Positions 24,384 to 34,029 of a stretch of DNA of 64,000 nt are shown here, in pieces; position 1 is the first letter of the stretch, and the number at the start of each line of letters is the position of its first letter. The notes under the pieces are model-generated. The model searched no databases and was not told the DNA's origin. It saw only the letters and a list, made by a program, of their open reading frames with translations. The DNA is from Bryoerythrophyllum caledonicum (lineage: Eukaryota > Streptophyta > Bryopsida > Pottiales > Pottiaceae), in contig OZ020519.1 in NCBI GenBank assembly GCA_963971425.1, positions 8,324,028-8,388,027 of the forward strand. The letters are read 5' to 3'. The position numbers were made by a program, and so were the translations under genes.

Positions 24384-27300
24384 TTATGTTACCTCTGTCA
24401 TGAACTTACAAAGAGCATCATCTTTGTGTCCTTCCTTGTTGTTGGGCAATTCTTTTGCAGCCTCTTGTTCGTCAAACTACATATTAACAAACAAAACCGA
24501 TAGTATGAATGAGTTTTCCAATCTCAAACTTTTAAATCTATTTATTCATCAAATAAAATGTGTCTAGAGCTAAATTTATATTGGAATTACTTGTAAAGTC
24601 ACCCAACTCAATTATTATTTCCGGAGGGATTTAAAAATGTTGATTAATTTTTCTACCAAAACATGCTCAATGTGCCGCCGTGTGTCGGGATGGAGGTCAG
24701 ACAACGAAGCTTGAGGCAAATTGACCTTGGTGACATCTATTTCCGGCTCTCCTTCGAGTATGATATGCCACCAATCCATGGTGTAATGTTTTTGAAGATG
24801 CACAGCCAAAAGCTTGCCATCTTCTGCATTGCGTTAGAGTTATTTGTAAAGTGAGGCAAAGATACCATCAGTTTTGAGCTATTTTCTCATTCTTATTCAG
24901 TAAATTTTGATCTAAGCTCATGTAATCTCTATTATTACATCCAAAAAGTAGAAAAACGATACAAGCATAATTCATGGTACAACATGACTTCTACTTCTTT
25001 TTTCTTGTAGGCCGCTTTAACTTGAGTTTAGAGACCACAAATTCTTTCTATTAATTTGATATCTAATAAGATTGAAGAAAGACTAGAGATTCACATCAAA
25101 AGACGATGTATCTTATTGAAAATTTGGATATTTCTACAAACAACTCTATTGCAATTCATACTATAAATAATCATTAGCTCTCATAGTGGAATTGGTTTGA
25201 CATTCCAAGATGTGAAAATTAGGGCCACTTTACGTTGCAGCAAATAAGGTGTTCAAGAAAAATTCTGGAATATGATTGGTCGAGAGTAAAAAAAGTCTCA
25301 CTCTTGGCTAATCATATTCCAAAATTTCCCTTAAACTCTTGACCGGTGGCCTTCTCCACTATAGTATAAAGTGGCCCTTACAATGGCTCACCTAAATTCC
25401 AGAAGCACTCTGATGGTTTCACAGGTTTGTTGAGGTCTCCCTGTACAACAAAGACCAATTCCCATTTTATTCTTTGAACCTCAATGCCATAAAATCCTGA
25501 ACATATAATTTTAAAATAAAATAAGAATGAAAAATAAAAACAAAATGACAAGTTTAAAAAATGCTTGCCTTGTAATCTTGACTTCTACTTAGAAATTGAA
25601 TGAATTTCTTGTATCAAAAGTATCAAAACCAGTAATAGGATGAATAAATAGCCTTTAATCCTCTTGACGTAAGGAATAAAGAATGACATAGAGTTTTTTT
25701 TTTAACATCATATACGTAGCATGATTTTTAAAATTTTAATGCATAGAAGAGAAGATGAAAATTTTAAAGAGCCTAGTGGGAGTAGTGCTACCGCACCAAA
25801 CACAAAAACCTTGATATAGTATACATGATTGTCAAAGATATGATCATGTTACAACAATGAGAGTATTGATGGAAAAATAATTACCTCCAATTCGTACATG
25901 GCTGTTCAATAGGATTGTAGCCATGTGTATAGAATTGTAACAAGAAACCAATAATTACCTCCAAGAGGGACACTCCGCCTTTCAAACCCACTTTCAGATA
26001 TCTTGGTTGAATGTCACAAATAATGGACTTTGCGTTTGTTCCCTCGGGCATAGGTATAAGCAATGTGGTATCATAGAGGGTTTGTGTCCACGAGTACTTT
26101 TCAAGGTCTCCTCCATTGCCGCTGTTTGGATCTGAATAAACCCAAACGAAATATCATTAAATTATTTTTTCCTAAAACATCTGAATGTAATTAGAAGCAA
26201 TGATGTACCAATAATAGACAAGAAGAGAAGAGAAATGTTGGCTATGTTAACTAGAGTGTAAATAAGAAGTCTGTTGGAGGTAGCTCTATTGTGTAGACCA
26301 TTCCAACCTAATTAGCACATCATTGTCTCCTTTTGAAGGTAGAGCGCAAGTGACACATTACTATTGAAGTACCTTGTGACATCATCTTCTTCAATTTATA
26401 ACCAATTGACTCACTAGAGGAGTTACATTACTATGGAAAAATAGAAATTTCATCTAAGAGATGCATTTAGTGTGCACTTTGTTGTTCACATGAGTACTAC
26501 AATAGTTAATCATATTACCAACCTTTGATTTAGCTCTATAATTTCCTTTATAAACATAAAATTAAAGTATCTAAAATGCAAGCTTTGCATAAATAGTGTA
26601 GTTGGCTTTCTAGTGGCTTGTTAATAACAAACTTAGAAATAGGAAAATATCAAGGGAACTCATGAATAGTAAAACTATCTAAAGGAAAACCTTAGGACTC
26701 CTACAAAATGAATGCATCAAAATACAAGTAGTTTGTTTTGAGATTTTCCAAGAAAACATAGAAGTACGCTAAACCATTTTTGAATCTCAGTTTCTAACCT
26801 CTTTTTCTTCTTCTATTAACACTTTACAAATAACTCTATTCATTCTTAAAAAATGCTTGCATTTAAATGCCCCAACATGCTACTTGTGACTTACCCAAAT
26901 CCTTTAGCTTTGCACTCTTTTCATCCATTTTCTCATTCTCTGGAAGGATGTTTGTCGTCTTTGATTCTGGCGTAAAAGCCAAGTTAGACGTCAAAGGAAC
27001 ATCCTCCCAAGGTGTGACTATTGTTGTTTCGGCCTCAAAGTAGTCATAATTGTCGTCAGTAGCATGCAAAATAGTAGACGTTTTAGAGTCTTTAGGTATG
27101 TTTGCATGTGGGTTTTCCGTTGGATTGATATTCACCATCTAAGGTGGAAGATACTAATCCCATTAGTCTAAACCTCATTGCACATAAAAAGAACAATGTC
27201 AATCCATTTTTAAGCCATATATAAAGTGTGTATTTAAGATAATTTGTATTATCATCAACAAAAGATCCAACTCAATTTTAGAAGGAAGTAGGTATTATGC

Positions 27301-28409
27301 AAACATCCCTGCAATACAATTTTAAGAGAAAAAACTAAAAATAAAATCATCCATGGACGAAACTTTGATCAACACCTCTCTAGTAAAAACTAGTCTAGAA
27401 GAAGAAGAAGAACGCCGGTCTCCGGAGGAGGCTAGCGTGAATAAAGGGTCTGTTCATTCCACTACTAAGACCATGCCCACTGGACAAGGAATTAGTAAGC
27501 TAAAAAAACTAGTCTAGAAATAATATGAATAGTTTAGGTAGTAGCATTATCAGTCGTCAAACAATTTTAATTTGAAATTAAAAAAGTTAACCTCTTCAAA
27601 ATCAAATTTATCAGTTTTCATTGTTCAAGCATCTAGTGACAACAAATAGCCTTAAAACAACTTCAAAGAGCCAATTATCATTCAAATCCATGTCTTTATT
27701 TTTATTTCAAAGCTAGCATATAATTCAAGATGAAAAAATGCATCCCACCCTACAGGTAAGTCAATTTTCCTACATAGGGAAGAGATGATTGCCCATTTGA
27801 TTAATTTATTTTGATTTATCATCAATTTTGTCTAACCTTCGTTCTATGGACATAGGCTTAGTGGAAGGAACAAACAAACAAAGGTACAATGTACTTTGCC
27901 TAAAATTGAAGAAAAGAAAGACTCGTAGGCTCTACCTTGTCTTCCACGGCCTCCTTGTGCTCGGAGCTGACCATGGACTTGGGGCCACAATCAAGGCCAA
28001 TTTCCAAGTTCTTCTCAAAGGTCTCATTCAACTTTGTAACCTTGTCGTGGCCGATGAGGACGCCCTTAGTGTCCAAGCCTTGCCTCTTTGCAGCCAACAT
28101 CAATATCTCCAAGACTTGGATGTCCACGCCGTCTTGGGCTCCTATGTTTGTCTTGCGGTACAAGTAGTCGATCACTGTAGACAACAATTGTAGAGGCTGT
28201 TGTTGGTGCTCCCGCATCAAGAATGTTAGGAGCTCGTCGTAAGGGCGCTCGTTGCTTGTCGTGTCTAACGAGTCTTCCTCTTCCTCGTCCTCGTCGTTAT
28301 CCTCGTCCTCGTCGTTGTCCTCGTCATCCTCGGAGAAGGCTTTGTTGGTTGATTGGGTTGTGGGTTCTACATCCTCAGAGTCCTCTTCATATTCCAAAAT
28401 TATTGCCAT
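24384..28409 (-). CDS. NUDC: NudC / BOBBER-type CS-domain co-chaperone
   Basis: NudC proteins are HSP90-associated co-chaperones with a CS (p23-like) domain; the plant BOBBER group protects against heat and shapes development. Six exons, complement(24384..24476, 24657..24823, 25392..25440, 25959..26131, 26895..27138, 27936..28409), all in phase, give 399 aa. Exon 1 (158 aa) holds an acidic run of D and E and a NudC-N-like helix (PYDELLTFLMREH, then VIDYLYRKTNIG). The CS domain starts near residue 252 with LEKYSWTQTLYDTTLLIPMP and continues through RYLKVGLKG and VKPSECFWNL. The usual post-CS block follows: MDWWHIILEGEPEIDVTKV, then LSDLHPDTRRHIEH. Exon 6 gives FDEQEAAKELPNNKEGHKD and CKFMTEVT, replacing the common HPEMDF ending, so either the tail is divergent or a last exon was missed. 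The 160-residue N-terminal half is longer than in most plant members. Introns hold a Harbinger MITE and a SINE. Confidence 0.88.
25222..25377. mobile_element. PIF/Harbinger-type MITE (156 bp) in NudC intron 4
   Basis: Ends GGGCCACTTTACG and TATAAAGTGGCCC are inverted, flanked by TTA at 25219-25221 and 25378-25380. An inner inverted pair, GGAATATGATTGG and CTAATCATATTCC, would fold the element into a long hairpin. TTA/TAA duplication plus GGGCC ends fit the Tourist-like group. Confidence 0.8.
27401..27503 (-). mobile_element. SINE-like retroposon, copy 1 (103 bp) in NudC intron 1
   Basis: Flanked by a 16-bp direct repeat AAAAACTAGTCTAGAA (27385-27400 and 27504-27519). Read on the minus strand it begins near CTTGTCCAGTGGGCATGGTC, resembling the box A region of plant SINEs, and ends in a (CTT)n tail. 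The body is about 90% like copy 2 at 29573. No box B is convincing, so the element may be truncated or unusual. Same strand as the host gene. Confidence 0.7.
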
Positions 28410-29572
28410 AGCTTGAAGAATAATAGAATATTGGCAAATCCTATGAAAAATAGAGTATTTATCAAGATTTCCACTTTTAGAATATTGAAATGTTGTAGAT
28501 TAGGCTATTACATGAAACATGGTATTATTCTATAAATGAAAAATTTCAAGATATAGCATAACAGAGTAACTTGTAAACTTGTTTGCTTTCTCACACACTA
28601 TTTCACCCATCACTTCATTCACTTCTACACCTCATCAATGTCTATAATTGAAGTGCATTTTTCAATGTTGTATTGGTTCTCCCACAAGTCGCGCATCTAC
28701 TTTTAAAGCGAGCAAATAAATATGTACATAATTCTAATGTACAATACAAGAGCCACAGGAGGAAAAATTAGGTCAAGTGTAGAAGGAATGAGTTGTATTG
28801 AAAACTACAATTGACATGAACAAACACTCAAAGATTGAGATATTGATATTCAACTCTTCCAACTTGAACTAGATGGTTGGCTAGGGTTTCCAATCCTTGT
28901 GGACGATTTGGCGTTCAAGTTTTACAATCAATTTTTTTAAAAAATAAAAACTAAATGAAGAGAGAAATGGATAGACCCAAAAAACAATGAACCATGCTTG
29001 ATATTTATTTGCACTCTCTTTCCAACATGATCACTATTGATTTTGGAAACTTACCAACGCCCTTATTACTCCCATAAACACTGCTAAATTACAATAATCC
29101 AAATATCATAAATTTATATAATTTATAATAAACCATAATTCAATTGGTGTTGATATCACGTACCTTTAATGAAAAAGGTTGTCAAGCTCAAATAGACGTC
29201 GATAAGACATTGTGTTGGTATTTTCTCACAGTTTTACTATAATAGTTTGTACCCTCAAAAATTCACAATATTTTTTTGTGGAGGATTGTCTGTTCAGATC
29301 CAATGTGCCCCTTCAACAAGTATTTATATCTGTCAAAATCTGAATTACTATTTATTTATTTACTCTTCATATATGATTTATTTATTTTTAACGTATTTTT
29401 TGATTGTTTTATATATTTTTATTTAAATTCTATATCATTTTTTCGTTTAGATTTTGCAATCGTCATCATTCAAAAAAAAATTGCACTTCAAAAATAATGA
29501 GTGATTTTATTTAAATTTCCAAAAGTACATCATGTATACTTGATTACACTACAATAAGCTCCAAGCTATCCT
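28410..29572. other. NudC upstream region and AT-rich intergenic DNA
   Basis: Presumed promoter of NudC next to 28409. No other gene or repeat recognised. Confidence 0.4.
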
Positions 29573-29672
29573 AGAAGAAGAAGAACGCCGGCCTTTGGAG
29601 GAGGTTGGCGTGAATAAAGTGTCTGTTTGTTCCACTACTAAGACCATGCCCACCGGACAAGGAATAAGTAAT
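29573..29672 (-). mobile_element. SINE-like retroposon, copy 2 (100 bp)
   Basis: Flanked by the 9-bp repeat AGCTATCCT (29564-29572 and 29673-29681). Minus-strand sequence runs from TTACTTATTCCTTGTCCGG through GGCATGGTCTTAGTAGTGGA to a (CTT)n tail. It shares the body of copy 1 with scattered substitutions. Confidence 0.7.
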
Positions 29673-29935
29673 AGCTATCCTGTGTTATAAATCTCTAGCC
29701 ATTTTACATCGTTTCTATTAAAAATTACTAAAGATATCCAAAAAAGGACTGAATTGAATATTGATTTGAAAAGATTAAAAATAATGATGAATTTAAACGT
29801 ACGTTGGAAATTTTTGGTTTTTATAACACAAATCCAAAAAGGGTAATTTTTTGAATTTCCTGCATGCTTGGAAATTGAAAAGAGCTCTTTCTAAGAAAGT
29901 CTTAAGAAAATCTTTTGATTGTCTTTGTTGATATT

Positions 29936-30544
29936 AGAGTTTTCTTGAAAGTGCACCCCGAAGAGGAAAGCCAATAGGAATATGGTGCCAAACATGACAA
30001 AACTTTTTTATGAACAAGAATAGATGTTCAAAAGTTTCATACTCCTTTTTTCTGCACCAATTAGATGCACTGCAATCAATGCTCTTGGGTCCTACCGGAT
30101 CTCTTTATTCACCATGGTCGAGCGTGGGTCGGGCGCCAGGCTTTGGTGGGACCGTTTTTCTGGCCCTGCCCGATTAAGGGTTCTAGAGGCTTTTTTTGGT
30201 TTTTTTTACAAAATTAAAGCATGCGGCCCCAGATTATCCTTGATGGCCCCCCTTGGATCAAATAGCCCCCTCCCAACATAAAAATAGGGGCCGGTTTTGT
30301 CCCTACCCTCCCCCACTCTTCCAAGCTTGAGGCTTGGTGCAACGCTCGACCGCGGTATTTAGGCAAATCCGGTCCTACCCCATGCAAGCAAAAGCTCCCC
30401 CGTGGTACCCCAAGTTTCCTAAAAGTTGACCGGTGGTTCTCCCACACCTTTCCCAAGCCAAGCCACCGTGTGCATGTGGTCCCAGTTACTAACATAAGAC
30501 CCTAAGATTCATGGTGAAAGATTCTTTACTTCTAGGAAAACTCT
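29936..30544 (-). mobile_element. AGAGTTTT-ended MITE, copy 2 (split by a Mutator MITE)
   Basis: Ends AGAGTTTTCTTGAAAGTG and TTCTAGGAAAACTCT. It is the reverse complement of the MITE at 21398. Total 609 bp; removing the nested 274-bp element and one 9-bp duplication leaves 326 bp, matching the 327 bp of the other two copies. Confidence 0.85.
30097..30370. mobile_element. Mutator-type MITE, copy D (274 bp), nested
   Basis: Flanked by the perfect 9-bp repeat GGTCCTACC at 30088-30096 and 30371-30379, inside the AGAG MITE. Ends begin GGATCTCTTTATTCACC and, inverted, GGATTTGCCTAAATACC, both running into GGTCGAGCG. The core (TTTTTCTGGCCCT, AGAGGCTTTTTTTGG, ACAAAATT) is shared with copies A-C, but the tips are different. 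Confidence 0.88.
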
Positions 30545-30829
30545 ATTGTGTATTTAAGAAAATCAAAATCTTGCTTTTTATATTCAAGTAAAACATACAT
30601 TGCATAAACTTTTTTTCCACTATATTTCTTTGATAAATGAAATGAGATTTGTTCATTATTCCAATTTATATAATTTTGGTCTTTGTGCCTATTTTATATT
30701 AAAAAAACATTAAAAACATCATATCTATTCCTACCATGTACACTTCAAGATTAAATGTTGAAAATAGGTGTTTCAATCTTCTTTGCGTTAAACTAATTTT
30801 CCTTTGTTGAGGTAGCCCAAGCTATCTAA

Positions 30830-31272
30830 GGGCCGCTTTATACGAGAGGCCAAGCCAACCATGGGGCCAATGGAAGGCAAAATCCAGCCTTGTGATTGGT
30901 CCAAATTCTGAAATTGGCCCGAGGGGCCTTACATGGGGAGTCAAGGCCAATTTTTTGAAACAATTTTTTAATGCTTGGGGGATAAGATCTGACACGGCCC
31001 GCGCGCCAAAAACCGGGCGCTACAAGAATGGCAGGCCGTTTCTTGGCCTCGGGCCCATTTCCAAAAACCCTTAAAAAAATATTTTTTGGGTAAAAAATCA
31101 TTTTTTCAGCAAATTAGCACCGTTGGATGGTGGTAGAATCTGGACGGTCAAAATTCCACTTTATTAATTTTCTAATGTGTTCTCCAAGCGGCTCATTGAG
31201 CCGATTGGGCTCAAAATGGGAGTGAATTGGCTTGGAGATTTGTTGGCCTCGACTCCCCATATAAAGCGTCCC
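30830..31272. mobile_element. PIF/Harbinger-type element (443 bp)
   Basis: Ends GGGCCGCTTTATACG and TATAAAGCGTCCC are inverted; TAA flanks both sides (30827-30829, 31273-31275). Same family ends as 25222 and 32919. No transposase; an 87-codon minus-strand frame inside looks random. Confidence 0.75.
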
Positions 31273-32427
31273 TAAGTCCTAGTATCATACTCAATGATAT
31301 AACATCTCCAAAAGACTCTGTTTAAAAAAACAGTAACATTGGTCTTATTATCAATGTGAATTAAAAGTTTGTTGGAAATAGTGCTAGTATCTAGGATATA
31401 ATGATACTGTTTAGGTTGATTTGAACTAAGATTTCTCTCATATCCTTTGCAAGTCCACAACAGTTCTATTTGTAAGGTCATACTAATTCTTTTTATGAAT
31501 TGACTGGTTCATTCTTTTTTTACCATATCAAGGTCACTTAGGAACACAGCCTTGTAATACTTTGTATAGTCCGGCCTTTTTTTTATTTTAGATTCTAGCA
31601 TTTCGCCACTATGGCTCCATAGGTGTCGCATGTGCAACAAGTTTGGCTTCCTCAATTGTGAGGGGGGGGGGTGAAATAGGTGGTGTCAAGGTCTTTTGAG
31701 ATAGAGTAGTTTGGTGGTTTGTAAAAATGAAAGATGAAAGAAGTGGCAATAATGTTTCTTGTTTCAAACAATGTTCTGGCGACTGTTTAGCAACAACTAA
31801 GTGCATTTAGGCATCAACTAAATTACTCATATCATAAAAAGGCAATGAAGTTTATAATTTGGCCTCCACTTGGCTACACACACCATAATTGTGATAGCAA
31901 AAAATCTATCTACCAAAACAAGATAGGGGAGTGAGCTTAGCTGTGTGATATGGTATGTCCATGCCTTCGTCAAAGATTTTCTCCATGACGGCACAACCCG
32001 CACACAAAATACACGCACTCTAATGGCAAAGTAAGTGAAACTGTGAATAAAAGAGTGCAGAATAACATGCCTCAAGTATCCCTGGTTAGTACCACCACCC
32101 AACCCTCCCTACAACATATGACATAAAAACAACGCCATACAACATACAAAGCTGCAGCTCCCAGCCCATCACAAGGTTACAGCCCCCCCCCACCCCCCCA
32201 CCATCACAAAGATTCAGCTTCCCTCCTCAGCCAATGCTTAGACAAGTAGAAACACGACACCCAACACAAGAGTTTTGTATGTCCCAACGCATACATACAC
32301 AACTTCCGGTGCAAGAATCAATCCATCAACGAAAGTAATAAAAAGAGGGGAGCAAATATTAAAAATGTAACAATCTCCATCATGGAAAGAAGTCTAGTTT
32401 CATGCTCTAGGACACATACATTGAAAT
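31273..32427. other. AT-rich intergenic DNA, nothing recognised
   Basis: A poly-C tract at 32185-32203 is the only notable feature. Short minus-strand frames (31609-31806, 31827-32102) show no family. Confidence 0.4.
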
Positions 32428-32707
32428 GGCGCGGACAGGACGTCCCCCACGCTCGGACTTACCCGAGGTGGGCCCCCGTCTTAATTGCATGGGTTCATTT
32501 TTCTGGCCCTCCCATTTTGGGGGGATCAGAGGCTTTTTTTGGCTTTTTTTTTACAAAATTGGGGCCTACGGCCTCAATTTAGTCTACAGGTCCCCCTTTG
32601 GCTAAATTTAGGCCCCCATTCAAAAACAAAATAGTGGCCAGGTTTTGGCCCCACCACCTCATCCCCCACCCGGTAAGTCCAAGCGTGGGGGATGTCCTAT
32701 CAAATCG
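32428..32707 (-). mobile_element. Mutator-type MITE, copy B (280 bp)
   Basis: Flanked by CATTGAAAT (32419-32427) and CATTGAAAC (32708-32716), a 9-bp duplication with one mismatch. It is the reverse complement of copy A, with tips GGCGCGGACAGGAC and CGATTTGATAGGAC exchanged accordingly. Core landmarks are AGAGGCTTTTTTTGGC, GGGGCCTACGGCCTCAATTT and ATTCAAAAACAAAATAG. Confidence 0.85.
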
Positions 32708-32918
32708 CATTGAAACCTCCATGCAAGGAAGGTTAACAACAAAAGGAATAGTAACTACTCAGTGGTATAACGACACTGATTGGTGGTCGTGCACTATAAG
32801 TCTATGACCTCTCCAAAGGGGAATGTATTGAGCTCAAATAGTTTCATGGAGTACATCCCAACAACTACCCCAAAGTGATTATCAAGGGAATTCCTCAAGC
32901 TATCCTTCAGGAAAGTTA

Positions 32919-34008
32919 GGGCCGCTTTACGCCGGGCCGAGTCGAGAGTCCGTCCGTCAAAATTTTTGTCCAAACTATGGCAAGAGTCCAAACTTTTGGA
33001 TTAAAAAAAACATTGAAATATACATATTGAAAACTTTGAGCGGTTGTGGTGTGAAGCCCAAAAGCCCAAGTCCAAAGTCCAAACCCCATATCATGTGCCA
33101 AGATTCCACTCACTTTTTACTACGTGAATGGATTAATTTTTTGAAATTTTCCTCCGTCATTCTTTTCCCATGGATTCTAGAAGGGAACGTATTCTTGTTC
33201 TACTTTCGGTTTTCATGGTAATGAAATATGTTATAATAGGCATTTTGGCATTGCAAAAACTTGCAATTTTTCTATGTGTCAATTCCCATGCAACCCATTT
33301 GTCAATTCCTTGCAAAAAACATGAATAAGATTGGTGAAAATGCTCAAAAGTGGCCTTGAAAATTCAATTTCAGCACACCTTGGGAAGCTCAAATAAAAAC
33401 AATAGTTGCATAAAAGAAGGAGAATGAGGCATTGGACATCAAGGAGAGAGGTAGGACTTGATGGAGAGTGTGTTGGTTGAATTGGGGGAGACCAGGGCTC
33501 AAATCCCAACACCGACGGCCTTCATGCCCTCGCAATGGGGGAAAAGGGGGGCCATGGTGGCCAGGCGCCGGTGGCGAAGGCAAAAGGCAAAGGCCTTTTG
33601 GCCTCATATTGGGCCTCCAATTGACCTCACAATTATCAAACCTTTTGCAAAACTGAGGGTTTAGGGGTTGAAAAATTTACTTACGCCAAAAAAAATCAGT
33701 GAAAAAACTTGGCTTCTTTCATCTAACGGTCCAGATCTAGTCAGATTTTGGTTCTTTATTGAAATAACCGACAGACTCTCGAAGGAAGTTTGGGTTGACA
33801 AAAAATGGCAACTTAAGTTTTGCTCGAGAGTCCGTCGCCTTGATACCAAAACTCTCCAAAAGTACTACCATGTAGGCATATTGGAAGACGACGGCCTTTA
33901 GACTTTGGCCTTTGATGTGAAGTCCTAGAGGCCGCACTTTGACTATTCAAGCAATCTCATTGGTGGAAACCAACGGACTCTCGACTTAAGATTTGGTGTG
34001 AAGCGGCC
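32919..34008. mobile_element. PIF/Harbinger-type element (1090 bp), non-autonomous
   Basis: Flanked by TTA at 32916-32918 and 34009-34011; ends GGGCCGCTTTACGCC and GGTGTGAAGCGGCC are inverted. The inner inverted motif GAGTCGAGAGTCCG is mirrored by CGGACTCTCGACTT near the right end. Largest member of the family here, but no transposase frame was found. Confidence 0.75.
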
Positions 34009-34029
34009 TTAATGAGCTAAACGTGCGTT

